NCBI GenBank assembly: GCA_014871385.1
Contig: CM026424.1
Span: forward strand, 3,413,131 to 3,477,130
Direction: 5' to 3'
Source: Ceratodon purpureus
Lineage: Eukaryota > Streptophyta > Bryopsida > Pseudoditrichales > Ditrichaceae
DNA: 64,000 nucleotides
A program made the translations under genes and the position numbers. The notes below the pieces were generated by a model. It did not search any database and was not told where the DNA came from. It worked only from the letters and a program-made list of their open reading frames with translations. This document shows positions 24,112 to 36,719 of the stretch, piece by piece (the stretch's first letter is position 1; the number at the start of each line of letters is the position of its first letter).

Positions 24112-25437
24112 TGCTTCTTCTTATATGATGCTTCTTCTTATATGATGCCATCATTGGCCAATCACATCAGAACTTAAATAAGTTATTTGTAATTAGAATA
24201 AATCAAAAATTAGACACAATTACACAAGTTTAGTTCAAAAAATACTTGAAGATTCACCTCTTTCAAATATAAATTTGTTTTCAAGTTCACCATTGTTTTA
24301 TAATAATCCTTCTTTCTTAAAATGAAAATCGTTTTGCAAAATTAGAGATGATTTATCATTTGCCTAGTTTCTCCACGCTAGCAACACTTTGCCACTCTCC
24401 TGTTCCTAATCAATCTACATTTTATATTAAAAACAACTTCAAATCAATTGGAAGCAATGAAAATGAAAATTTAAGTATTACACACAAATGAAATATTAAA
24501 GAATGAAAATTTTGCAATACCTCAATCAATTTAGTAATAGATTTTTATTTTATTTTGTGACATGGTCTTTTGTGGATTTCATTAATAGTTAAACTTATTA
24601 TAGTTTTATTCCTGGTAGTTTTATTTAAAACCCTTCACATTTAGGAAATAATTTCACTTGCATTATAAAGTGATCAAAGTTGTTGGATGAATAAATGTAA
24701 TTAAATGTGCCATTTTCATGTGGGTCATCCATGATCTTCAAAGGTACGGCAGCCGCTTGTCAAGTCAGAGGCTATTACTCATGTCCAATTTGTGGAAAAA
24801 AACTATTGGAGATTTACTCGAAAGTCCTGAATAAATGTGTTTTTCCAGAGCATTAATGTTATCTTAATTCTAATCATTCTTTCAGAGGAAGCTCTAAGGT
24901 TTTAGGATATAAAAGAGATGATCGGCTTATTTCTACACCCCGGATTGGAGAGGATTGGTTGAATGAATCTAAGTCTAATTAAAAAATTTGAGTCATCAAA
25001 CGTTGGTCTAGATTTTTTAAATTGGTCTATTGGAAGAATATGAATGTTAGTGCAATGGGTGTAAAAGAGAGCATCTATGTTGGCCGAGCATAATTAAAAA
25101 ACATCTGGTAAAAAATCCTATAAGCTCTTAAGCGCCAATTATTTTCAGAGAAAAATACTCAAAAAAAATGAATCAATAGACGTGCCAATAAATAAATTAA
25201 AGAATGTAAAGTTTTTATTAAATTTTTTTAAATGAATGATTAATTTAAGAACTTTTAAATTTTTAATATCTCACAAATTTATTTTATTTTTTTAAATGAG
25301 TGATTTTCTTAAAAACTTATTGTTTTTTTATAACTCACAAAATTGAATATTTTCTTTACAAAAGTAGCCAGGTACATCCAATGCATGGTGATGGAGAAGA
25401 ACATATAAATGATGAAAATTTTGAAGTTTTTTAGAGC
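24112..25437. other. AT-rich DNA left of the old transposase relic
   Basis: No gene is supported. The right part may include the diverged 5' portion of the CACTA relic that becomes recognisable from about 25440. Confidence 0.4.
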
Positions 25438-25439
25438 TG

Positions 25440-25995
25440 TTGAAGAAAGAAGATGCTACCTCTGTTTATGAGGATGTGAAATATGAGTATTATTGTTTAC
25501 AATAAAATTATTGGAGTGGAAGGTTATCAATGGAATTACTAACACAACCCACATTGGTTTATTGGAGTTATTAAGGGAACACATAAAACTTACCAATTTC
25601 TCAACTAATGATGGTCTAGCAAAAGCAAAACTTACAAGGTTTGTATTAATCTACAATCAAATTGATGCATGTAAAAATAATTTTATGATTTATTATGATG
25701 ATAAAACAAGTCTTCTATCATGCTCAAAATGTGCGACTTTTTGATATAGGCTTGGAAACGGAAAAACACCATCAAAAAATTTGAGACAATTTCTAATGAT
25801 TCCACAAATGAAAAAATCTTATGAAAATCTTAAGCAAGCCCCACTTTTCAATGGTTACAAGAAACTCGCAAATGAAGACTTTAATATGTAGAGCCAACTA
25901 AGTGATTGCACTACATCAAAATATATCCACACTAACATTGCTTCAAACTTCGATCGTCTACATTTTGGAGTGTCTTTGGATGGCGTGAATCCATA
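25440..25995 (+). pseudogene. Decayed CACTA TNP2 transposase fragment
   Basis: The plus strand encodes a degraded N-terminal part of a TNP2 transposase. Recognisable pieces are LLEWKVINGITNTTHIGLL, LLREHIKL, then YNQIDACKNNFMIYYDD and LLSCSKCATF, matching the family's IHACPNDCILY...CPVCG stretch. After a stop at 25742 come FLMIPQMKKSY and NFDRLHFGVSLDGVNP, matching the LALSTDGMNPF region of the intact copy at 3.65-8.75 kb. At least two stops or frame changes interrupt it. It is AT-rich and very diverged from the first copy, so it belongs to another, older CACTA lineage. Confidence 0.65.
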
Positions 25996-26130
25996 ATAGT
26001 CCATTTTTATAAATTGGAGTACATGGATTTTAGTGTGTTAAACTAAAATTTTGCCCATATATCTAATAACAAAACCATTCCATATGATACTGAGTAATAT
26101 ATATCTAGGCATAAAGGAAGTGGAGAACAT

Positions 26131-26281
26131 TGGTGGATTTATAGAAGTGAATAGTTGCGGTGGATAACTCTCGACCAATTAGAAAGTGATACCTACTTCA
26201 TATAAATCCAATTTTGAATTAATTATTTTGATTTTAATAAAAAGTTTTAATAACTTTAACATATCAGAGTGAATTGTGCCA
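26131..26281. repeat. Duplicated flank segment, left copy
   Basis: This 150-bp segment (starting tggtggatttatagaagtga, ending gaattgtgcca) recurs at 33492-33643 with a few differences. The LTR element lies between the copies, so they belong to an older repeated locus that it entered. Confidence 0.8.
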
Positions 26282-26671
26282 TATGCCTCACCACTTCTCC
26301 ATCTTCTATAATTAAAGTTGAATGATTCAATTTTTTTAGCTACGATGTTGATTCATCAAAATCTTATATCAGTGCCGATGTGGATTGTAAAAACATACAA
26401 TTACACTAGATGCTTATCATAGTTTGCGACTATGGTAAAAACAACTTTAAGGCTTTGCTAAGCATTTCCACATCAATATTTATAGGTATTATAATCAAGG
26501 TGTTAAAGTATTTTTATTACCTTCTATATTTATTTTTTATTCTTTAAAATAATTCATGATGCGTAGTGATAGATGGCATTACAACCATTTTTTACTTGGA
26601 TTCTATAAAAGATTTCTATAATCATAGTGTCAAGGAATGCATTTAGGAATTTTTGTTTCACTCGTGGATAC

Positions 26672-27342
26672 TGTAGCGGACGGCAACTCTAAGATAGAGC
26701 AAGGGACTAAATTGAGGGGATACCTCAAAGGGAGACAAGAATAGACTAGAAGTGAAGGGATTCCTCACACAAGACTCAGAATAACACTTGAAGTGGGAAA
26801 ACTAGAAGTGATGTTGATAACTGGAAGAGTATGTACAACTGGTGTTGAAGAGAGTGAGGAGCAATGGCCCTCGACTCTCTATTTATACTAGGCTAGAAGA
26901 AACTTCCGAAGAAAGGTCCTAGAGACCTTGGGAAGCATCCATAGGACCTTCCGGAAGCTTATGGGAGCTTCCGGAATCTAAGAAGGTCAAGCGGAACCTT
27001 CCGGAAGCTTATGGAAGCTTCCGGAAACAATTGGATCCGTATGGAACCTTCCGGAAGCTTGTAGAAGCTTGTAGAAACTACTAGAACTATAAGGAAGCTT
27101 GTAGAAGCTTGTAGAAACTACTAGAACTACAAGAAAGCTTGTGGAAGCTTTCAAAAACTAGTGGAAGGTTCTAGAAAGTAGTAAAAGCATGTAGAACATT
27201 CTAGAAACTAATAGCATCTAAGCACGCTTAGCCACCGCTCTTTGGAAAAGCTCTTGGGAAGCTTCCATGTTGCGGAATCGGTATAGGTCTCACGGTAAAC
27301 CCGTGGGGCGTGGATGAAGTCCGGTATGGCACGTCCGTGACA
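26672..27342 (-). repeat. 3' LTR of the Ty3/gypsy element
   Basis: The LTR is 671 bp. It begins TGTAGCGGACGGCAAC on the plus strand and ends GTCCGTGACA. It is about 50 bp longer than its partner because of one extra block of the GAAGCTTCCGG-type short repeats. A TATAAATAGAG box lies on the minus strand at 26877-26887. Confidence 0.93.
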
Positions 27343-30300
27343 TCACCCCCCTTCAAGGAACGAGTTCCACGAGTTTCTCTGTAAACCAGTAATAACATAG
27401 GAAACAAGATTGTTCACGTGGGCTTCACGTGAACAGGACAGAAAAGAAGAATTTACATGGTACGGAATACCGTTAAATCAAATGTCGGCGCTGGCAGCGA
27501 GAAAGTCATGGGGTCGTCGTCGAGCAAGAGAGTTGCGGACTGGTATAAGACCCTTGGGCTGACAATATGAGACATCGGCGAGGTGGCGCTCGCAATCCTA
27601 TCATACTTTCGGCCGACGCGAGTTCGAAGGCTTGTCTTCGCAAAACTGAGCTAGACAAGTGCGTCATCGCCTCCTCGATACCACCACCGTTTTAGTTTAA
27701 TGTCTCTGCATCTGCACTTGCACCAATGGAAAGGCACAGAGCTTGGTGCTGGTGGCAGTCCAGACGCATTGAACTCAAACGTTTCTTGGTTTTTGAGGAT
27801 ACTGCCGATGAAACTTCTGAATCATTTCAGGGGCATTCTGAAGGTTTGAGGCAGGCTCCTAGGTTCTTTCGCTGATGTCATAGCGATGCCAATGCACAAG
27901 GTATTCTAGCCGTCGACGGTGGATGCGACAGTCCAGAATCTCCGAGACTTCAAATTCGTCATCTCCTTCAATTTCAATTGGATGAGGGGGTTCTTGAACT
28001 CTACCTGGTAATGTTGACTTTTTATATGGCTCGAGGAGAGAGACACGGAATACAGGGTGGATCTTCATAGAGGTAGGTAACTCCAACCGGTAGGCCACCT
28101 TATTGATTTGCTTGACCACTGGGAATGGTCCAAGGCGGCGGTAGTCGAGTTTGTCAGATGGCCAGCAAGTCTTCAAGTTCCGACGAAGTAGACATACTTT
28201 GTCTCCAACACAGATCTGAGGATGATCCTTGCGAGACTTGTCGGCGTTGGTCTTGTGATGTTGTTGGGCTTCAATGAGGCTCTGTTTCATCTCCTTCTGA
28301 ATATCAGATAATCGGGTAGCAAGCTCAGCAGCAGCGGGATTTTCAGAAATGTTCAAGTTGAATTGATCAAACCTTGGATGACGACCGTGGTTTGCAAAGA
28401 AGGGGGTCTGTTGAGTAGACCCTTTCAATGTGTTGTTGTAAGCAAACTCGGCAAGCGGCAACAAGTCCACCCAATTATCTTGATGATAGTTGATGGTGCA
28501 ACGCAGGTACTGCTCCAACACTTGATTGACGCGCTCGGTTTGGCCATCGGTCTGAGGATGGTATGCTGAAGACAACTTGATCTCAACGCTTAGAATCTTG
28601 AATAATGATTGCCAAAACTTGGATGTGAATTGCGTACCGCAGTCAAAGATGATGTCGTTAGGCAGGCCATGGAGTTTGTAGACGTTGTTTACAAAAAGTC
28701 TTGTTGTCTCTTCACCGGTCACAGTCTTGTGGCACGGAATGAAGTGCGCCATCTTGGTGAGCCGATCAACAACAACAAAGATTGAATCAAAGGTCTTGGA
28801 TGGTGGGAGATCCACAATAAAATCCATGGATATGGATGTCCATGGGGCTCTTGGAATCGGCAACGGTTGAAGTAACCCATATGGCCGATGACGAGGGATC
28901 TTGGATCTAGAGCAAATGTCACACGTTGTGACATAATCCTTCACGGTTTTCCACATTTGTGGCCACCAAAAGTCTCTAGATATCAGCTCCATGGTCTTGT
29001 TGTAGCCAAAATGTCCCGTCGATGGAAAGTCGTGTCGGGACTGGAGTACTTGAAGTCGGCAGGGGCCTTCAGGGACATAAAGTAATCCCTGACAGTATAA
29101 TAGCCCATCTTTGAACTAGAATCTTGGATGAGCATCATCTTGGGGAGTCTCACGCGATCTAGAAATCCGTGAACTGGGAGTAGGTTGATTCGGGGATTCC
29201 GAATCTATAACCTCCGAATGAAGGACTTGGGCGTCCGGACTTGCAAAGCCACCTGAATTGGAGATACCTATATTCTTCTTCAGTTTCAAGGCCAAAGGAT
29301 CGGATTGTAAACTTACTTGGATATCTTGGAGAAAAGATGCATCTACGGAAGTTGTAGTGCGCACGGTCTTCAGCTGGAGTTGTTCAGGCTTGATAAAGAT
29401 AGTCCTTTGTTGGTTACAGGCTACATCTCCTTCTTTAGGTGCAAGGTATGCTCGTCGAGAAAGAGCGTCGGATCGAATTTGCTGAGAGCCGGGGCGGTAC
29501 GTGATGACGAAGTTGAAGCGCAAAAGCGATATACTCCAACGGGCTTGTCGTCAATTTAGTACCTTGGCAGACATGAAGTATTCAAGGTTCTTGTGATCGG
29601 TGTGGACCGTCACTGGATGTTGAGCTCCTTCGAGGAAGTGATGCCACTCTTGGAAAGAGTCGACAATGGCTAAAAGCTCCTTGTCGTGAATCTCGTAGTT
29701 GATCTCGGCGGCTGTGAATTTTCGCGAGTGGAACGCGACGGGATGGATGCGTCCTTCTTTGTCGGGTTGTGAGAGGACCGCTCCAAGGGCAAAGTCAGAA
29801 GCATCCGTTTCTAGAAAGAACGGCTCCTGAAAGTCAGGGTGTGTCAGAATAGGCGATGTTGTAAACGCCTTCTTCAGAAATTCAAAGGCTTGGCTTGTTT
29901 CCGCACTCCACTCGAGCTTGTCCTTGCAAATTAATCGTGTCAACGGAGCAGCAATCTTGGAATAGTCTTGGATGAAGATTCGATAGAAGTTTGCCAAACC
30001 GAGGAAGCACTGTACGTCTCGAACGGTAATCGACTTCTTCCAATCAATGATTGTCTGAATCTTCTTAGGGTCCATCGATAGACCCTCTCGGGAAATGATG
30101 TAGCCCAAGAATTCAACTTGGGGTTGGTGGAAGACGCACTTCTCCAGCTTGGCGTAGAGTCCTGCAGTGCGTAACTTTTCCAATACCAGTCAGACATGTT
30201 TGGTGTGGTCTTCTTCATTCTTGGAGAAAACCAGTATGTCATCGAGGTAACAGACAACAAAATCATCTAGAAACTTGCGGAATATGTCGTTCATTAGGTG

Positions 30301-32794
30301 TTGAAAGATGGCAGGTGCGTTGGTAAGACCAAAAGGCATGACATTGTATTCAAAGTGTCCATACCTAGTTCGGAATGCCGTCTTCCATTCGTCACCTTCC
30401 TTGATACGTACTAGGTTGTACGCTCCACGAAGATCGATCTTGGTGTAGATCTTTGCTTGACCCAGTTGGTCAAGAAGTCCTGAGATAAGCGGCAATGGGT
30501 ACCAGTTCTTGATTGTGACCTTGTTTAGTCCACGATAGTCCACGCACATCCGAAGGGAGCCGTCTTTCTTCTTGACAAATAAGATAGCAGCTCCGGCAGG
30601 TGACTTGGAATGTCGAATGAAGTTCTTTGCAAGATTTTCATCAAGGTACTCTCGCAACGCAGCAAGCTCATTCTGTGAGAGGCTATAGATTGGACCAAAT
30701 GGAGGTTGCGCACCTTCTTGAAGTTCGATGCCGCAGTTATAAGGTCGATGTTGGGGGAGTGTATCGGCGTTCTTCTTCTCAAACACATCTCGATATTCCT
30801 CATACTTTGCTGGTAACTTGGTTGATTCTTGAGCCGGATGAGATGTTGGAGTTGCATAAATTGCAAAGACACTCCCATTCTTAGCCGCCTTCATAAAGGC
30901 TCGAGAACCGACCATCAACGGAACCTTGACCTCGGACTTTTCGATTTGGTGAGGGTACATGTTCGGACTATTTTTAGGAAGTTTAAAAGAAATATGAGAA
31001 ACTACGGTTGGATATGTTAACCTTCGATTTTTCCAATCTATATCTGGATTGACCATCTCTAACCAAGAGAGACCTAAGACGAGAGGATTAGGGGGAGAAC
31101 TAATGATATTGAATACGATAGTATTGTGGTGCCCTTCTAGGATAATGTCTAAGGGTTTGGTTTCGTGGGTGACATCTCCTGAAATCAAGGGTCTACCGTC
31201 GATAATCTCTACTGCTACATGGTATTTTTTGGGGACTATAGGGAGATTATGACGTTTTACAAGATCCCTATCAATAAAACAAGCAGAGGCTTCAGAATCT
31301 AACAAGGCTTTAACTTTTACGTTATGTGGATGACAATCTATCTTAAGCGGGATATGAAAACAACGAGAAGATTCAGAGGATAAGATAGGACCTGATGACG
31401 TGGCAACACTTGTCAGCCGCACGGTCCCTAATGTGGCTGGCAGTTGTCGTTTTCCGACTCGACTTCCTCATGGTTTGGCTCAGAAGTGCTTGATGCTCCG
31501 AAACTTGTGTGGCTTTGGTCCCTGAGGTTTCATAGGGCAATCTTTTACGCTATGGTCCTTCCCTCCACAATATAAACACAAGTGCTCCTTGCGACGCCGC
31601 TCTTTCTCTTCTTCGCTCAACTTCTTGACTTTGGAGGTGTCAATTTGCATCGGCTCTGCGGTCGAAGTGCTTGAAGATGCCTGATGGGTTGGAGTTACGT
31701 ATTCCGCTTGATATGATCCGAAGAGCAATCGTTGCTCCTGTCGCTGCTCAAACAATCGGTTGTCGCAGTCGATTGCTTGAATAATGGCTTCAGATAGAGT
31801 AGTTGGCTTGGGCAAATTCAGCAACAAGGTCTTGATATCGTCGCGGAGTCCCCATCGAAACATGGTGATGAGAGCTGCATCGTTCCAACTGAGGTCACAT
31901 GCAAGTTGTTGGAATTCTGCAAAGTACGCTGAAGCTAGGCGCGATCGTTGTTGCAGCGTTCGAAGTTTTGTTGTTGCTATAAGGGCTCGATCTCTTTCTC
32001 CAAACGTTCGGTTGAGTTCTTCCAAGAATTGGTCAAGATGTGCCAGAAGCGGAGAATTCTTCTCCAACAAGGAAGAAAACCAAGATGACGCGGCTCCTGT
32101 GAGCAACGTTCCAACGAATCCGACTTGTATTTCTCCCGTTGAATACCTTTGAGGTTGGAGATGAAAGATGAGCCGAATCTTGTTGATAAAATCCCGGAGT
32201 TTCGTACGATCTCCATCAAATTTATCTAGCAAGGCTACTCGAGGTTCCTTTGGCGCATGTGGAGCAGGATCCACTACACTGGCTGGAACATGGATTGGAG
32301 TTGGAGCAACTTGAAGCTGTTCCATGGCACTTCGTAGGTTGGCATTCTCCTGCTGTAACTGCTGTAGCATGGCAAACTTGTCATGCATCTCAATGTTCGG
32401 AACGTCACCCATCTTGAATTCGATAAGTCTCACAAGTAAATAAAGAAGCACAGTTTCGCGTCGTGTACTTTTTGAACAACTATAGGAACTGAAGACTTCA
32501 AGAAATTCAAATAAAACTCTTCGCTCTTCTCTCTAAGTTCGGTCTTTAGTCTAAAGAAAAAACATACTTCTAAAATAACTGGACTTGACGAAATGGGAAG
32601 TCGGTTCAAGTCCATGAAAAAACTCTCATAGGGATGACTATATGAAGAATATCAGCTTAACGGAGGGTAATCCGCAACCCTTAAGGCGTCACGACTCTTT
32701 TGAAGAAGAGGGGTAATCCACACTCTATCTTACAAGAGCAGACTCTGATATTAGGAAGAACTCGAGTCAGACTAGGAAAGCACTCTCTTCAAAC

Positions 32795-33415
32795 TGTTGC
32801 GGACGGCAACTCTAAGATAGAGCAAGGGACTAAATTGAGGGGATACCTCAAAGGGAGACAAGAATAGACTAGAAGTGAAGGGATTCCTCACACAAGACTC
32901 AGAATAACACTTGAAGTGGGAAAACTAGAAGTGATGTTGATAACTGGAAGAGTATGTACAACTGGTGTTGAAGAGAGTGAGGAGCAATGGCCCTCGACTC
33001 TCTATTTATACTAGGCTAGAAGAAACTTCCGAAGAAAGGTCCTAGAGACCTTGGGAAGCATCCATAGGACCTTCCGGAAGCTTATGGAAGCTTCCGGAAA
33101 CAATTGGATCCGTATGGAACCTTCCGGAAGCTTGTAGAAGCTTCCGGAAATTACTAGAACTGTAAGGAAGCTTGTAGAAGCTTGTAGAAACTACTAGAAC
33201 TACAAGGAAGCTTGTGGAAGCTTCCAAAAACTAGTGGAAGGTTCTAGAAAGTAGTAAAAGCATGTAGAACATTCTAGAAACTAATAGCATCTAAGCACGC
33301 TTAGCCACCGCTCTTTGGAAAAGCTCTTGGGAAGCTTCCATGTTGCGGAATCAGTATAAGTCTCACGGTAAACCCGTGGGGCGTGGATGAAGTCCGGTAT
33401 GGCACGTCCGTGACA
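32795..33415 (-). repeat. 5' LTR of the Ty3/gypsy element
   Basis: The LTR is 621 bp, TG...CA bounded, and drives leftward transcription. On the minus strand, a block rich in GAA/TTC repeats (33060-33280) precedes a TATAAATAGAG box at 33000-33010. A segment related to the initiator-Met tRNA primer site (ATATCAGAG) lies about 45 bp inside the LTR, farther than usual, so primer-site assignment is uncertain. Confidence 0.93.
33087..33279 (-). promoter_or_regulatory. Cluster of perfect heat-shock elements in the 5' LTR
   Basis: Three canonical GAAnnTTCnnGAA modules lie at 33087-33099 (GAAGCTTCCGGAA), 33237-33249 (GAAGGTTCTAGAA) and 33267-33279 (GAACATTCTAGAA), with further partial modules between them. 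They sit about 80-270 bp upstream of the minus-strand TATA box at 33000-33010. This is the spacing expected for heat-shock-factor sites. The other LTR keeps the same three at 27014-27026, 27164-27176 and 27194-27206. The heat response itself is inferred. Confidence 0.65.
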
Positions 33416-33491
33416 GATACAAGAGTATTCATCTGGGGACCAAGCCTCTATAAATACAACATTCATCTGGTAGAACCGTTAACAAATAAAC

Positions 33492-33643
33492 TGGTGGATT
33501 TATAGAAGTGAATAGTTGCGGTAGTTAACTCTTGACCAATGAGAAAGTGATACCTAATTCATATAAATCCAATTTTGAATCAATTATTTTGATTTTATTA
33601 ATAAAGTTTTAATATTTTAAACATATCAGAGAGAATTGTGCCA
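33492..33643. repeat. Duplicated flank segment, right copy
   Basis: This matches 26131-26281. It is followed at 33656-33699 by a second copy of the sequence that spans the LTR insertion site (gatacaagag...atctggggaccaagcctct, also at 33416-33449). Confidence 0.8.
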
Positions 33644-33699
33644 CTTTCTAATTGTTTCACTGATAGATACAAGAGCATTTATCTGGGGACCAAGCCTCT

Positions 33700-36590
33700 G
33701 CAAAGGCAAGCATTTTCCATCATTAGATTCATTGAATCTGAGGTGCAATATAATTCCATTCATTATGTATATCTTTGCTTGAATTATTTGGGAAGAAACC
33801 AATACTTGTTTGGATGGATAAGTTATGTAGATTGATTTACAGATACTTTAACATGATAATGACTATGATTGCAGAACCTATCTACGAGTCTATATTTATT
33901 GAATGGTCTTTTTCTTCTTTTAGTCTAAGATATATATCACACTCTATATTAACACAACAAACTTCGCACAATCCAAGTATGTTTTGTTAGAACATGAAGG
34001 ATTTTTTATTTTTTTTAACATATCTATGATTGTCAGTTATACTTAGATTTTTTGTAACTAGGGTTCAACAATTTGTATTAGATATATTAAAAAAAATTGA
34101 TAATTTTTGTTTACTTGATTTTTTATTTTTGAAAGGATTGACCTTAGTTTAAATTCATTTTAAGACATCATAAGTGCACGTCCAAGTCATTCCTTTGTCC
34201 CTTTAAATCTTCATAGTTTGACTTTCTATTTGCAAAGGCATAATAAATATTTTCATAAATATTTATTTTCAATAAATTAAAATTCTTTTAGCCAACTTAT
34301 TAAACCATAAAGTATTGTTTCTAAACATCTATCATTTTAGGGTCATAGTGAGGCAATCTCTGCAAAAAAAAAAGGAATATGTGAATGTTAAGATTTTCAA
34401 GACAACATGTCAATAACATTATTTTCTTGGTTAACATCAGAGGAATATTCTTATTTAGGATTCAAACTTTGTTTTAAAAATTTTATGATTTTCTGAATAC
34501 ATTTCATTGATTGAAATCAAAATTGTTTCTTGGCATCTATGAAGATTCCAACCATGCACTAAATTCTTCAACTACTAAATGGAATAATTGTTCTTTAACA
34601 ATCCTTCTATCTAATGGAAGTTTCTTTAATTACATTGAAAATGCAATTTAATATCCTATATTTTTTTTAAACATAACATTTAAAACATTTTTAATCCTCA
34701 AACAACCATTGTCCTAGAATGAGCATTTTGAAATTTTGGGCAGATTCCTACAATGTCCATTTTTGGTATGGAATTTTGATTTTCTTTTATAGATGTAGGG
34801 AATTGCAAGAGCTTTGCGAAATTATATTTTTTTTTCACTAGACATTGGAAAAAATATTTATGGTGCCCAAATCAATTTTTATAACTTCTCGAGCACCTCC
34901 AAAATTTTGATAAATCCTTCAAATACCTTTGAGACTTTTTATGCAAGTGACTAACATGATTGGCTTTGAGATTATAAAAATAAATAAAAAAATTCTAATA
35001 GTGTAGAAGATTTTCATTCTATAAGGAGCCAAAGTTTTCTCATCTTTTTGGTCAAGCTCAAAAAAAAATTAAAAAAAAATTAAAAAAAAAAAAATTAAAA
35101 TTCTTTATCACATAAAAGATGGAGACTTTGTTTTTTTTTCTCTTATTTTTCTTTACTTCAAGAATAGACATAAACCTTTATATTGACCGCATGGATTTGT
35201 ATTTTAACAAATTATGGTTCATCAAAAAAATAAACTATGTATTAGCAACAACATGAACCTATATTCCTTATACAATTTTTTCACAATTCTATACCTTTTT
35301 TTTAAATCTAAAATTTGGTGCACAAGTAACTAACATTTTGTATATTATATTAATACAAAACCTCCAATTTGTGTAGTACAAAACATTTACACAAAAAGAA
35401 GTCAAAGTTTGCTCATCATGTTTGAAAAAGATAAAAAAAGATTAAAAAAAAATTTCCTACTTTAAAGTCTATAATCTTTTAGCCCCTAAAGGACAATTTG
35501 GCAAGTGGGGCTTTTTTGGAGTTTAGGCATGTACCTACAAATGCAATTTGAACTTAGGTTTTATAAATTTTTTAATGAAAGTAGGCCTTGGTGAGAGCTT
35601 TGTGTCGGTATTTTTTATTCTCGATTCCGATGTCAGAGTGAAAATTTATTCACCTCTGAACCGCAAAAGCTCCTCCAAGGGCAGTCAGTTAGCCAATGAG
35701 AATGACAGTGAATGCAGGAAATTCTGCCCAAAACTGCCCAAAGCTGCTCAAAATTACCAAAATCTGCCCAAAAACAAAACTTTGAAATTCCAGCAAAAAT
35801 TGAAATTTTGATATTTTTCAAGTATTAAAAATTCTGTTTATAGAAAAGGTAGTAGAGCATGTTCCCACCGTTTGGATTTTTAATCCAATTTTTTTTCATA
35901 TGCTATTTTTATTGTCAAAAAACGGTCTTTGTTTGTGAATTTTTGTATACGCCCTAGCGAAAAATGATTTTTTTGGCAACCTTCCACAACTTTTTTGAAT
36001 ATAATTTTTTTTAACAAAATTAGCTAACTCAGTCTTCTTTGACGTGCATAAAAACCCCAAAATCCATAATGCAAAAAAATCGTTTTTTGGGCCTTCAAAA
36101 CTCTGATGTTCCCTTTTTGTGCAGGGAAAAAAAACTTGTTTTTCAACTTTGAACGTTATGATCTTGCAATTGGTAAGGAATGAGTGTGTAAGATTTGGTG
36201 GACATGTAGACATAGAAGTTAGCTACAAGATCTTACGGTTAGATGTACTAATTAAGACCCCAACTTTGCAAAATCCACCTTGCTTTGAAGAGGGGCTGTT
36301 TTTAGGCAGTTTTGATGAAAAATACCCTGAGAACTTTAGAGGTTAATCCGCGAGGTTGATTTTATTGAAATCTTTTGTGCATGATATTGTAAAAGTCTTT
36401 AATAAGATTCTATGGTTTAAAATGCAAAAAAAAAAAAGTTGGTTTTGGTTTGTTTACACTTGCTATGAAATGACAATTATTTGAGTGTTTTTGGGGAGAA
36501 ATGGTCACGGCCGATTAGGGGTTAAATTAAATATTTTATTTATATATTTATAAATATTACAATAATAAAAGAAAATGTTAATTTAATTTT
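33700..36590. other. AT-rich gene-free DNA with dispersed repeats
   Basis: Very AT-rich with A- and T-runs (for example 35056-35101). A segment at about 34795-34965 shares words in both orientations with 50235-50402 (gtagggaatt.caagagcttt and cctttgagactttttatgca). A short word at 36225-36240 (acaagatcttacggtt) recurs at 52571-52586. No gene is supported. Confidence 0.5.
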
Positions 36591-36604
36591 TCATTTCAAT
36601 CAAT

Positions 36605-36700
36605 GATATATTAGCAATGTAGTAGTGATGTATCAACTATGTATTAAGGATGTATTAGCGATGCATGAGTGATGTATCAGCGATGTGTTAGTGATTAACC
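36605..36700. repeat. Short degenerate repeats of GATGTATTAGC type
   Basis: Seven or so imperfect units of about 12-15 bp (gatatattagcaatg, gatgtatcaactatg, gatgtattagcgatg, gatgtatcagcgatg) follow each other. It looks like a decayed minisatellite. Confidence 0.5.
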
Positions 36701-36719
36701 ATTCTTGAGGTACATAACC

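Larger units (their letters stand above)
26672..33415 (-). mobile_element. Ty3/gypsy LTR retrotransposon, chromovirus-like, broken
   Basis: A minus-strand LTR element flanked by LTRs at 26672-27342 and 32795-33415, both bounded by TG...CA. Its 5-bp target duplication GATAC is at 26667-26671 and 33416-33420. The internal order is that of Ty3/gypsy. It has a gag-like region with a zinc knuckle (about 31.5-32.4 kb), protease (about 31.1-31.4), reverse transcriptase (about 30.0-30.8), RNase H (about 29.6-29.9), integrase (about 28.1-29.0) and a chromodomain-like tail (about 27.86-27.95). Integrase last with a chromodomain places it among chromoviruses. The LTRs differ by about ten substitutions by eye over some 620 aligned bases, plus one block of short repeats, so the insertion looks young. 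The coding part has roughly three to four breaks and is best treated as a recent fossil. Confidence 0.92.

Noticed and set aside
36605-36700. CRISPR-like repeat
   Set aside because: Units are short and degenerate with no spacers of constant length, and the genome is eukaryotic.
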